Shown here: one piece after another, positions 1 to 6,985 of the stretch
Layout: each line of letters begins with the position of its first letter
How positions within the stretch are numbered: the stretch's first letter is position 1
Source of the DNA: Planctomycetota bacterium
GTDB lineage: Bacteria > Planctomycetota > UBA1135 > GCA-002686595
Length of the DNA: 9,986 nucleotides
Assembly: GCA_021776885.1 (NCBI GenBank)
Contig: JAJFFA010000468.1
Coordinates: 1 to 9,986 of the forward strand
Direction of reading: 5' to 3'
The notes under the pieces: generated by a model
What the model was told of the DNA's origin: nothing
Database searches by the model: none
What the model saw: only the letters and a program-made list of their open reading frames with translations
Program-made: the position numbers and the translations under genes

Positions 1-701
1 AGCGCCAGCGCGTCTCGGTCTCGAGGCGCCTGGTTCAGAAGCGCGAGCGGGTCAGCCAGCACTCCCGCGCCGTCGCCTCCCTGGAGGTCGGCAAGGTCGT
101 CCATGGGCGCGTCACGCGCGTCGAGGACTACGGTGTCTTCGTGCGTTTCGGGCGCGGCATGGAGGGTCTGATCCACATCTCGAATCTGGCGGACGAGCGC
201 GTCGGCCACCCCTCCGAGATCCTCAGCGAAGGCGACGCCGTCGACGCCAAGATCCTGCACATCAAGCAGAGCGGCAAGAAGATCGGCCTGGGGCTGAAGC
301 AGATGCACGCCAGCCCCTGGAAGGACCTCGAGCGGCGCCTCTACCTGGACCAGATCATCGAGGCCACCGTCACGGTCCTGACCCCCTTCGGCGCCTTCCT
401 GGCCGTCGCCCCCGGCGTCGAGGGGCTGCTGCACAACTCGGAGTCCGGCGACCCCGCGCGTCCCCTGCGTGACACGCTCAAGCCTGGCCAGCGGCTCTCC
501 GTGCGCGTCCTCGCCCTCGACTGCGACGCCGAACGCCTGTCGCTCTCACGGCAACACAAGGGCGGCGCCCTGATCCTGGCCAGCGAGGCCGAGAGCGCGC
601 GCACCTTCGCCGAGCTGGCCCGCGAGAACCCCGCGGATCACATCGAGACCAACCTGGGTGAGCTCTTGAAGCGCGCCCTCGACGACTCGAACGGGGAGTA
701 G
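1..701 (+). CDS. S1 RNA-binding domain protein, 3' part (5' end outside window)
   Basis: The frame is open from the first bases (first full codon at base 3) to TAG at 699-701, giving 232 visible residues. The true start lies upstream; the GTG at 141 is inside an S1 domain (second codon of VRFGRG) and is not a start. Two S1 (OB-fold) domains are visible. The first, about residues 28-98, has the DYGVFVRF strand, EGLIHISN and the closing KKIGLGLKQM. The second, about 113-185, has FGAFLAV, EGLLHNSE and the closing RLSLSRQ. The stretch before the first domain (VSVSRRLVQKRER) matches the linker that follows an S1 domain in ribosomal protein S1, so at least one more domain probably precedes. Such proteins bind single-stranded RNA in translation or RNA turnover. 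The order resembles the later domains of RpsA, but whether this is true RpsA or an S1-like paralogue cannot be decided from a fragment. The tail is acidic. Confidence 0.87.
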   Translation, partial: RQRVSVSRRLVQKRERVSQHSRAVASLEVGKVVHGRVTRVEDYGVFVRFGRGMEGLIHISNLADERVGHPSEILSEGDAVDAKILHIKQSGKKIGLGLKQMHASPWKDLERRLYLDQIIEATVTVLTPFGAFLAVAPGVEGLLHNSESGDPARPLRDTLKPGQRLSVRVLALDCDAERLSLSRQHKGGALILASEAESARTFAELARENPADHIETNLGELLKRALDDSNGE

Positions 702-703
702 CC

Positions 704-1360
704 CTACTCCTCCGGTTCGGGCGGCTCGACCTCGCCTGCGACCTCGCCCGCGCCCGCCTCGGGCCCCGGCACGGGATCGGGCCAGTGCTGCCACGGCGGC
801 ACGCGCTGGTCCTCCTCGTAGCGCCCACGGGAGGCCAGGGCCCCGCTCGCGTGCCACACGCTCCAGGTTCCGACGCGCTTCCCGCGCTCGTACAGCCCCT
901 GCTTCTCGAGGCTCCCGTTCGGGTGGTAGAAGCTCCACTCACCCGTGCGCTGCCCGTCGTGGCTGCGCCCCACGGCGTGCAGCGTGCCATCCGCGTAGTG
1001 GAAGCGCAGCTCGATCGATTCATCCTCGCCCGCGACCTCGTCCGACGCCGAGCGCGGCGAGCCGTCCGGATTCCAGCTCAGGCCCCCGGGCACCTCGCTG
1101 CCGTGGTGAAAACGCTTGACCGAGCGCCGCGACCCGTCGGGGTACCAGAGCTCTTGCTTGCCGTGCAGCTCCTCGGCGCCGTCCGGCCAGAGCATGACCT
1201 GGCTGCGCTCGCGCAGCCGGTTCGTCTGCGGATCGCGCACCTCGCGCAGCTCCTCGCGCGGCGCCTTCCCGAGCTGCACGATGGGCAGACCGAAGGGCCG
1301 CCCGTAGGTGCAGGCCGCGAGCGACAGGGCCGCGAGGCAGGCGCAGGCGCGCAGGCTCAC
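704..1360 (-). CDS. MORN-repeat lipoprotein (YwqK-antitoxin-like repeats)
   Basis: This 218-residue protein starts at GTG (1360-1358), which overlaps the stop of the upstream peptidase gene (GTGA) and has an AGGAGG ribosome site 7 nt before it. The frame extends 24 codons further upstream, but that start would lie deep in the peptidase gene and would spoil the signal peptide. Residues 1-17 form a lipoprotein signal: a positive Arg, a short Ala/Leu core and the lipobox LAAC with Cys17 as the lipidated residue. Residues about 55-195 carry degenerate MORN_2-type repeats of about 20-24 residues, seen as WYPDGS, WNPDGS, HYADGT, FYHPNGS and WHASGA, spaced by G-x-R-x-G-x-W patterns. The last 20 residues are Pro/Glu/Ala-rich. 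MORN_2 repeats occur in many bacterial lipoproteins and in proteins named YwqK antitoxins; here no toxin lies nearby, so an antitoxin role is not supported. Coupling suggests a role with the peptidase at the envelope. Exact function unknown. Confidence 0.82.
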   Translation of the reverse strand: MSLRACACLAALSLAACTYGRPFGLPIVQLGKAPREELREVRDPQTNRLRERSQVMLWPDGAEELHGKQELWYPDGSRRSVKRFHHGSEVPGGLSWNPDGSPRSASDEVAGEDESIELRFHYADGTLHAVGRSHDGQRTGEWSFYHPNGSLEKQGLYERGKRVGTWSVWHASGALASRGRYEEDQRVPPWQHWPDPVPGPEAGAGEVAGEVEPPEPEE

Positions 1361-3879
1361 TCGCCTTCCTCCTCCGCCGGCCAGGGCAGCAGCGCCGCTC
1401 GGAACAGGAGCGAGAACGTCGCCTGGGACCAACCCCGGTACTGGGGCCGGAAGCCGAAGAGGTGCACGCGTCCTTCACCGTGGGCCGCACTGACCCAGGC
1501 CGACTTGCCCGCCACCACCTGCGGGGACTCGACCCAGCCCGAGAGCAGGAGCCGCGTCGGCGCATAGCGCAGTAACGTGGTCACCTCGGTGTCCTCGCGC
1601 CCCGCTTCCTTGCGCTCGTCGTCCGTCATCCCGCGCCAGGCCGCCGAGCGCGAGAAGAACAGCGCCAGCGACGGTGCGAGTCCGCCGCACAGGGGGTGCT
1701 CCTCGGGGATCGCGCGCAGCACGCTCCCCGGGCAGGAGAAGCCCTCGCCCTCCTCGCCCCGCGTCACGTCCACCAGGGGCAGGCGCAGCAGGTCGATGGC
1801 CCAGGCGGACGACGAGCCGAGGGTGATCAGGCGCCCGCCCGTGCGCACGAACTCCTCGACCGCGACGGCGCCCTCCGGCGCCAGGCCACGGGTGAAGTCC
1901 GAGGGCACGGATCCCTCCGAGCGGCCGGCGTCGAGCTGCCTGGACGAGACGCTGGGCAGGATCAGGACGTCGAGCATGTCGTCGAGGGCGCCCGCGCGCA
2001 GGTGCTCGTTGCGCACGGTCACGTAGGGCACGTCCCAGGTGTCGAGCACCCAGCGCATCCAGCCCTCGTCCATGCTCCCCGACCAGGGCGAGTACAGGCC
2101 GATGCGCGGCAGCCCCTCCAGGAGCAGCGGCTGCTCGTCCTCGTTCGCGACCTGCTCCCCCGGCACCAGGACGCCGGCGCGCCGCCCTGCTCCGACGAAG
2201 GTGACGCGCTTCTCCTCCTGCAGCCAGCGCACGAGCCGGGTCCACGCGTCGCTGTCCCAGGTCGAGAGCCACTCGCCGAACTCGTAGGGCATGCGCGGGT
2301 CGCCGCTGAAGCCGGCGATCGCGTCGGCCGCCGTGCGTGCACGCACCAGCTCGCCCAGCGGCTCCTCGATCGCCTCCAGGCGGTGCACGCCCAGGAGCAG
2401 CGGCAGGGTCCAGCCCGCCACGTCGTAGGGCGGGTCGCCCGCGGGGTAGCGCTGTACCTCGAACAGGTCCTTCACGTGCGCGCCATAGGGCTGGTCCGAG
2501 CGCACGACGAGGCTGCCCGCCGGCCAGCGGCGTCCGTCGGCCTCGACCTCGCCCTCGGCCACGTAGAGCTCGACCCCCGAGGCCAGGAGCACGGCTGCCA
2601 GGCGCCGCACGGCGGCCGGGTCGCGGTTGTCCGCGGGCACGATCCAGGCCCGCGGGGCGTCCTCCCGGCCGGCCTCGATCGCGCGCTGCGCGGCGTCGAG
2701 GGCGTTCTGCATCCACAGCCGTCGCTCGCGCGCCAGGCTGCCGAAGAGCGACTCTCCGAAGGCCAGCTCGTAGTCGATGATGTCGCGCAGCCGCCACCAG
2801 CCGCCGGGCCAGGGGTCGGGGAAGCGGTTCGACGGGGCGTAGCCCCCCAACCCGCGCGGCGCGGAGAGGTCGCCGCGCGACAGGAAAACAGGCGAGGCGA
2901 TGTCGACCGAGGCCGCCTCGGTCAAGAGGCCGACGATGTTGTGACGCACGGGCACGTTGCGGTTGCCGCCGTTCCACCACATGTCGTACGAGACACCGGT
3001 CGAGACGCCGCTCAGGCCGGCGCGGGTCAGGTCCAGCAGGGCGCGGCTGCCCAGGGCGTCGATGGCGGCGATCACCCCGGGGTCGAGGTTCGGGTTCAGC
3101 GGATCGCGAAAGGGCGGCACGAACAGGCGCTCGCGGGTCGAGCCCTGCTGGTGCACGTCCCAGTACACCTGCGGATGCCAGACCGAGTAGAGCTCCTGGG
3201 TGACGATGCGCGTCTCCGCCTGGGTCAACATGAACCAGTCGCGGTTGTTGTCGTGGCCGGCGTAGTACTGGTAGAGCTTCAAGAGGCCGGAGGCCTCGTA
3301 GGGCGTGCCGACGGTCTCGCGGTACCAGGACACGACATGGTCCAGACCGTCCGGGTTGAGGGACGGGAAGAGCACGATGACCAGCTCGTCGCGCACGCTC
3401 TTCCAGGGCTCGTCCTCGGACGTGGCCAGGAGCCAGGCGAGCTGCATGCCCATCTGCGGAGCGGCGGTCTCCGTGGCATGCATCGCGCAGGACACGAACA
3501 CGATCAGACGCCCGTCCTCGACCGCGGCGGCCAGGGTCTCGGCGTCGTGGCCGCGCGGGTCGGCCAGGATCGCGGCGCGGCGCCGGATGCCCTCCAGGTT
3601 GGCCAGGTTGGCCTCGCTCGAGATGACGCTGCGCAGGAAGTCGCGGCCCTCGGTGGTGCTGCCGACCCGTTCGACCTGGACCCGCGGGCTCTCGGCCGCC
3701 AGCAGCCGGTGGTAGCTCGAGACCTCCTCCCAGTCCGCCAGCTCGAAGTCCACTCCCAGGGGCCGTCCGAGGTGCTCGCCCGGGGTCGTGACGCCCTGGG
3801 CCGGGGCGGCTGCAGCCATGAGGGAGGCCAGAGGGAGGGCCAGGAGGGCGCCCCGGAGCCCGTCGGATCGTCGCTTCAT
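1357..3879 (-). CDS. Exported M14-family zinc carboxypeptidase with C-terminal amidotransferase-like domain
   Basis: This 840-residue protein starts at ATG 3879-3877; an in-frame TAG 12 nt upstream rules out a longer start. Residues 1-29 are a Sec signal peptide (KRR n-region, Leu/Ala core, likely cleavage near APAQG). The catalytic domain spans about 45-380: zinc ligands His134 and Glu137 in the HATE motif and His243 in YWDVHQQG, substrate-binding Asn212-Arg213 in HDNNRDWF, NPDG at 175-178, and the likely catalytic Glu321 in LLTEAAS. All key residues are present, so it should be an active metallopeptidase cutting peptides outside the cytoplasm. Residues about 590-705 look like a class I glutamine-amidotransferase fold (LDVLILPS, then GGRLITLGSSSA) with Ser where the nucleophile would be; in M14 relatives this region is thought non-catalytic. 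The end (FGFRPQYRGWSQATFSLLF) is typical of the large M14 subfamily of about 850 residues. It is first in a two-gene operon with the lipoprotein. Substrate unknown. Confidence 0.93.
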   Translation of the reverse strand: MKRRSDGLRGALLALPLASLMAAAAPAQGVTTPGEHLGRPLGVDFELADWEEVSSYHRLLAAESPRVQVERVGSTTEGRDFLRSVISSEANLANLEGIRRRAAILADPRGHDAETLAAAVEDGRLIVFVSCAMHATETAAPQMGMQLAWLLATSEDEPWKSVRDELVIVLFPSLNPDGLDHVVSWYRETVGTPYEASGLLKLYQYYAGHDNNRDWFMLTQAETRIVTQELYSVWHPQVYWDVHQQGSTRERLFVPPFRDPLNPNLDPGVIAAIDALGSRALLDLTRAGLSGVSTGVSYDMWWNGGNRNVPVRHNIVGLLTEAASVDIASPVFLSRGDLSAPRGLGGYAPSNRFPDPWPGGWWRLRDIIDYELAFGESLFGSLARERRLWMQNALDAAQRAIEAGREDAPRAWIVPADNRDPAAVRRLAAVLLASGVELYVAEGEVEADGRRWPAGSLVVRSDQPYGAHVKDLFEVQRYPAGDPPYDVAGWTLPLLLGVHRLEAIEEPLGELVRARTAADAIAGFSGDPRMPYEFGEWLSTWDSDAWTRLVRWLQEEKRVTFVGAGRRAGVLVPGEQVANEDEQPLLLEGLPRIGLYSPWSGSMDEGWMRWVLDTWDVPYVTVRNEHLRAGALDDMLDVLILPSVSSRQLDAGRSEGSVPSDFTRGLAPEGAVAVEEFVRTGGRLITLGSSSAWAIDLLRLPLVDVTRGEEGEGFSCPGSVLRAIPEEHPLCGGLAPSLALFFSRSAAWRGMTDDERKEAGREDTEVTTLLRYAPTRLLLSGWVESPQVVAGKSAWVSAAHGEGRVHLFGFRPQYRGWSQATFSLLFRAALLPWPAEEEGE
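1368..1373 (-). promoter_or_regulatory. Strong ribosome binding site that fixes the GTG start of the lipoprotein gene
   Basis: On the minus strand AGGAGG lies 7 nt before the GTG, inside a longer purine run GGAGGAGGAAGG. The same bases encode the Glu-rich C-terminus of the peptidase. It is the only strong Shine-Dalgarno site in the window, and it sits at the one start that is internal to an operon. Confidence 0.75.
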
Positions 3880-3995
3880 CGCAGCATCCTACGCCAGCCA
3901 GCCCCAGGCCGCGCGGGGGCCCTGTGCAGCGGGTCCTGTGAATTGGACGTACAAGTGTTCCGGGTCGGGCGGGGCCCCGTGCCGATAGGGCAAAC
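3880..3995. other. Divergent intergenic region between peptidase and FG-GAP genes
   Basis: These 116 bp must carry the promoters of both divergent units. On the minus side the TAGGAT box is the best candidate. On the plus side a TTGGAC (3943-3948) resembles a -35 hexamer but has no good -10 partner 16-18 nt downstream. Two similar GC-rich stretches lie at 3913-3927 and 3969-3982 (both GCGGGG followed by C's and GTGC), which could be related operator-like sites or chance in GC-rich DNA. No open frame worth calling. Confidence 0.4.
3886..3891 (-). promoter_or_regulatory. Candidate -10 box (TAGGAT) just before the peptidase ATG
   Basis: TAGGAT on the minus strand ends 6 nt before the ATG. It fits the TANNNT form of a -10 element that would start transcription at or next to the start codon. 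The AGGA inside it could also act as a weak ribosome site at about 8 nt spacing. No recognisable -35 hexamer lies 16-18 nt upstream. The same type of box precedes the ATGs at 5426 and 7054. Confidence 0.4.
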
Positions 3996-5372
3996 GTGAT
4001 TCCGCTGCGCCCGAAACCCTGCCGGGTGTCGCTCCTCGCCCTCTTGCTGGTGTCGAGCGGCGCTCCGAGCCCGGTCGTGCTCCCGCTCGAGGACGGCTGG
4101 GCCGAGGGAACGCGGGTGCTGAGCACGCTCCCCGCCCAGGGCATGCGAGCCCAGTTCGGCTACGCCGCCGCGAACGCCGGCGACCTGGACGGCGACGGCG
4201 TCAGCGACGTCATCCTGGGTTCTCCCTTCGCCGGACGCGACGAGACCGAGGGCTGCATCCACGCCCACTCGGGCAGGGGCGGCGCGCAGCTGTTTCGGAT
4301 CGAGGGCCGGCGTGGCGACCTCTTCGGCTGGTCCCTGGCCGCGGCCGGGGACGTCGACGGGGACGGGCGCGGCGACGTGGTGGTCGGCGCTCCGCAGCCG
4401 GACATCGGCGCCGGGCGCATCGCCATCCACTCGGGCCGCGACGGCGCCCTCGTGCACTCGATCTACGGCACCGAGAAGGACGCGCGCTTCGGCCAATCGG
4501 TCGCGGGCTGCGGCGACCTGGACGGGGACGGGCTGGCGGACATCCTGGTCGGCGAGCCGGGCAGCAGCATGAGCGGGCGGGCGGCCGGGCGCGCGGTGGT
4601 GCTCTCCGGCGCGAACGCCCAGCCCCTGCGCGAGTTCTACGGCGAGACCAAGGGCGCGCGCTTCGGCCAGTCGGTCGCGGGGGCGGCCTGGCCGGGCGGC
4701 GGATCGATCCTCGCGGTGGGAGCGCCCCTCGGGGGACGAGACGGCGGACGCGTCTCGGTCTGGACGGACAGCCACGAGCTGCCGTCCTTCGAGTTCGAGC
4801 TCACGGGCGGCGGTGCGCTGGTCGTCGCCATCAGCGCCGACGTGGACGGCGACGGCAAGCCCGACGTCCTGGCCAGCGACTGGAAGACGACCCACGCGGG
4901 CAGCAACTCGACGGGGACCCTCGTGCTGCACTCGGGAGCCACGGGCGAACGCCTGCTCGAGCTCCCCGGGCGAGTCCCGGGGGAGGGCTTCGGGATCGCC
5001 TGCTCGGGAGCCGGCGACCTCGACGGCGACGGGCTGGGCGACCTCCTGGTCGGTGCCTGGCTCTCCAGCGAGGGCGCCCTGCGCGGCGGCAAGGTGTACG
5101 CCCTGCGCGGCACGGACGGCGCAGAGCTCTATCAATGGACGGGTCAGCACCCGGCCGGCGCCGTGGGCTTCGGGCTCGCCGGCCTGGACGACATCGACCG
5201 CGACGGGCGGCCCGATCTGCTGGTCACGGCGCCCCACTTCTCACTCCCCGGTCTGCGCGCCGGCCGGGCCTGGATCCTGCCCGGCGCGGAGGCCGTCGAG
5301 CCCCGGGGGGCAGCGCAAGACCCCGCGCAGACGGGCCCCCCGCTGCCGCCGGAGCTGCCGCAGCGCCGCTAG
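3996..5372 (+). CDS. Exported seven-bladed FG-GAP (integrin-alpha-like) beta-propeller protein
   Basis: This 458-residue protein starts at GTG 3996, with a weak AGGG 5 nt upstream. Residues 1-24 look like a Sec signal peptide (Arg/Lys-rich start, core VSLLALLLVSS). The rest is seven FG-GAP repeats of about 50-60 residues, starting near 53, 109, 164, 222, 272, 330 and 389, which should close into one seven-bladed propeller as in the integrin alpha head. Six blades carry the DxDxDGxxD-type calcium loop, starting at Asp63, 119, 174, 282, 341 and 399; the last is DIDRDGRPD. Blade 4 has FGQSVAG but lost its loop. Blade 5 has the loop but lost the FG-GAP start. The final 25 residues are a Pro/Ala/Gln-rich tail with no membrane anchor or sorting signal that I can identify. 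Such proteins are usually secreted and calcium-stabilised, often adhesive or scaffolding; ligand unknown. The next gene starts 53 bp downstream. Confidence 0.93.
   Translation: MIPLRPKPCRVSLLALLLVSSGAPSPVVLPLEDGWAEGTRVLSTLPAQGMRAQFGYAAANAGDLDGDGVSDVILGSPFAGRDETEGCIHAHSGRGGAQLFRIEGRRGDLFGWSLAAAGDVDGDGRGDVVVGAPQPDIGAGRIAIHSGRDGALVHSIYGTEKDARFGQSVAGCGDLDGDGLADILVGEPGSSMSGRAAGRAVVLSGANAQPLREFYGETKGARFGQSVAGAAWPGGGSILAVGAPLGGRDGGRVSVWTDSHELPSFEFELTGGGALVVAISADVDGDGKPDVLASDWKTTHAGSNSTGTLVLHSGATGERLLELPGRVPGEGFGIACSGAGDLDGDGLGDLLVGAWLSSEGALRGGKVYALRGTDGAELYQWTGQHPAGAVGFGLAGLDDIDRDGRPDLLVTAPHFSLPGLRAGRAWILPGAEAVEPRGAAQDPAQTGPPLPPELPQRR
4152..5285 (+). repeat. Seven FG-GAP repeats in the propeller gene
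   Basis: Seven repeat units of about 150-180 bp encode the propeller blades. The most conserved part encodes the calcium loop (GDLDGDG), recognisable at DNA level near 4179, 4347, 4515, 4839 and 5013. The seventh unit (near 5190) is DDIDRDG and the fourth unit lacks the loop. Confidence 0.88.
4481..4681 (+). repeat. Near-identical 27-bp direct repeat starting FG-GAP blades 3 and 4
   Basis: Bases 4481-4507 and 4655-4681 are identical except for one base (CAATCGG versus CAGTCGG). They are 174 bp (58 codons) apart and both encode ARFGQSVAG. They mark the start of blades 3 and 4. The match also covers wobble positions, so it is closer than any other blade pair I compared. Confidence 0.85.
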
Positions 5373-5411
5373 CGGCGAGGCCGCAGGCCGTCACCTGGGC
5401 GGCCACGAACG

Positions 5412-5417
5412 TAGACT
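5412..5417 (+). promoter_or_regulatory. Candidate -10 box (TAGACT) before the nitroreductase-fusion ATG
   Basis: TAGACT lies 8 nt before ATG 5426. No Shine-Dalgarno sequence lies between it and the start, and no clear -35 is seen. The arrangement fits a leaderless or near-leaderless transcript. It is not in frame with the ATG, so it is not simply an upstream stop codon. Confidence 0.4.
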
Positions 5418-5425
5418 CCCTGCCC

Positions 5426-6982
5426 ATGCCCTCCGCCCAGGACCCCGAACACGCCGAGGACCCGCGCCCCGGCCCGCCGGTCGCGCCCTCGCCGGAGCAC
5501 GCGCAGGGGAGCGGCGCGTCCGCGGGCATCCCGGACGCCCCCCCGGCGGACCCGGGCGCGGGTGCGGAGGAGGCGGACTCCGGCGACTGGACGCCGCTGC
5601 CCGAGCTGCCGCGCAGCGACTTCTGGGATGCCCTCTACCAGCGCCGCTCGATCCGGCGCTTCAAGCCGGACCCGGTGCCGCGCGAGCTGGTGGACCAGGT
5701 GATGCACGCGGGGATCTGGGCGCCGAGCTCCTGCAACTATCAAATGTGGGACCTGGTCGCGGTGGACGACCCCGAGGTCAACGCGGACCTGGCCGCCCTC
5801 TCGCTGCAGATGGGCAACGCGCCGGTGAACATCGTCGTCTCCTACGGGCGCGACTTCTCCGAGGAGAACCAGGCCAACGTCCAGTCGGCGAGCGCCCTGA
5901 TCCAGAACATGAGCCTGGCGGCCCAGGTGCTCGGGCTGGGGACCTTCTGGATCACGCAGACGGGGGACGCGGAGAAGGTGCGTGAGCGCGTCGGCCTGCC
6001 GCGCGACCGGCGCGTGATCGCAGTGCTGGCCGTCGGCTTCCCCAAGACCCTGCCGAAGAAGGGCCCGAAGCGCCGACCCCTCTCCCAGGTCAGCCACTGG
6101 AACCACTACGCGGGCCGCGCGATCCCCTCCTCCGTGGAGCCCGAGGACTGGGAGCCCGACCTGCTGGCCCTCTACCAGCGCGCCCGGGTGCTCAACGGCC
6201 TGCGCCACAACAAGCCGCGGGCCTGGGAGGTGCGCGCCCTGGACACGGCCCTCGAGCACTTCTTCCCGGACGGCGCGAGCGCGCAGGGCAAGCCGCGTGA
6301 GTCCCTGCCGCGCTGGCTCGACGTCCTGCCCTGCACGGGCATCGTCACGGAACGCCTGACCCGCCGCCGCCCGGGCTTCCGCTTCGACATCGCGGAGCGC
6401 AGCGCGGAGGTCGCGTCCTTCGTCGCGGGCCGCGTCAAGCCGCGCGGCGAAGCCTACGCCTGGCCCAGCCCCGGCCCTGACTTCGAAGCCCCCCCCGCCG
6501 CGGCCTACGACGTCGTCTCCTGCTTCTACCGCTTCGAGGACCTGAGCGCCGCCGAGCGCGCGCAGCTGGCGCAGTCCATGCTGAGCTGGCTCGCCCCCGG
6601 GGGCCGCGCCCTGATCGGCTTCGTCAGCCGCCGCTCGTTCCACGACGTCTCGGAGCGCCTGCGCCGCCGCCGCGGCGGTCCGGGCGGAGTCGAGTACGTC
6701 CTCTCCCCGGACCCGAACATCGGCCCCTTCCGCGCCCTCGTCCCGGGCGACTTCGAAGCCGAACTCCGCGCCGCCGGCTTCGCGATCGAGGAGCGCCTGG
6801 GCCTGCAGGCCGCGCCCCAGCCGGAGGAGGTCGACTTCCGCGCGCGCAACTTCTCCCCGCGCAGCCGCGGCCTGGCCCACGGCCTGGGCCGCATGCTGGG
6901 CTGGCTCGAGCGCTTGCCCACCGTCCAGCCGCGCCTGGGGCGCTTCCAGTACCTGCTGCTGCGGCGCGGGCAGGAGCGCTAG
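5426..6982 (+). CDS. Nitroreductase domain fused to a degenerate methyltransferase-like domain
   Basis: This 518-residue protein is called from ATG 5426. The open frame runs back to 5135, but that part overlaps the propeller gene. Residues 1-60 are Pro/Ala/Glu-rich and look disordered. Residues about 64-232 form a nitroreductase-family flavin domain: RRSIRRF (73-79, FMN phosphate contact), APSSCNYQMWDLVAV (99-113), a central helix with LGLGTFWITQ (169-178) and VIAVLAVGFPK (197-207). Such enzymes use FMN and NAD(P)H to reduce nitro, quinone or enone groups, or act in dehalogenation or cofactor synthesis. Residues about 245-515 resemble a class I SAM-dependent methyltransferase: WLDVLPCTGIVTERL (297-311) sits where motif I belongs, YDVVSCFYRFEDL (361-373) matches the motif IV region, and WLAPGGRALIGFVS (388-401) the strand after it. 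Motif I has LPCTG in place of the usual GCGTG, so SAM binding is doubtful. No signal peptide, so cytosolic. Substrate unknown. Ends 71 bp before the caspase gene. Confidence 0.85.
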   Translation: MPSAQDPEHAEDPRPGPPVAPSPEHAQGSGASAGIPDAPPADPGAGAEEADSGDWTPLPELPRSDFWDALYQRRSIRRFKPDPVPRELVDQVMHAGIWAPSSCNYQMWDLVAVDDPEVNADLAALSLQMGNAPVNIVVSYGRDFSEENQANVQSASALIQNMSLAAQVLGLGTFWITQTGDAEKVRERVGLPRDRRVIAVLAVGFPKTLPKKGPKRRPLSQVSHWNHYAGRAIPSSVEPEDWEPDLLALYQRARVLNGLRHNKPRAWEVRALDTALEHFFPDGASAQGKPRESLPRWLDVLPCTGIVTERLTRRRPGFRFDIAERSAEVASFVAGRVKPRGEAYAWPSPGPDFEAPPAAAYDVVSCFYRFEDLSAAERAQLAQSMLSWLAPGGRALIGFVSRRSFHDVSERLRRRRGGPGGVEYVLSPDPNIGPFRALVPGDFEAELRAAGFAIEERLGLQAAPQPEEVDFRARNFSPRSRGLAHGLGRMLGWLERLPTVQPRLGRFQYLLLRRGQER

Positions 6983-6985
6983 CGG

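Noticed and set aside
704..1360. MORN lipoprotein as the antitoxin of a toxin-antitoxin pair
   Set aside because: Neither neighbour resembles a toxin. The protein is a lipidated export product, and the partner gene is an 840-residue metallopeptidase.
3913..3982. Two similar GC-rich 15-bp stretches as paired operators
   Set aside because: The match is mostly G and C runs and includes mismatches, so chance cannot be excluded. It is only described under the intergenic region.
1696..3999. Long plus-strand open frame (767 codons) opposite the peptidase gene
   Set aside because: Its translation is low-complexity Arg/Gly/Ala/His-rich with no domain. The opposite strand encodes a clear M14 peptidase with all catalytic residues. 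Long antisense frames are expected at this GC content.
1475..4144. Second minus-strand frame (889 codons) over the peptidase gene
   Set aside because: It is an Arg/Gly/Pro/Ala-rich frame shadow of the peptidase and runs into the FG-GAP gene on the other strand.
3876..5237. Minus-strand open frame (453 codons) opposite the FG-GAP gene
   Set aside because: It is the mirror of the repeated calcium-loop codons and gives a repetitive Val/Ala/Asp-rich product. The plus-strand gene explains the sequence fully.
5364..5377. 14-bp palindrome over the FG-GAP stop codon, with a similar CGCTAGCG at the next gene's stop
   Set aside because: A CGC (Arg) codon followed by TAG and CGG makes a palindrome by chance easily in this GC-rich DNA. 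It has no T-run and no spacing that suggests function.
5369..6880. Minus-strand open frame (503 codons) opposite the nitroreductase fusion
   Set aside because: It shows no recognisable motif, and the plus strand has clear nitroreductase motifs across the same bases.
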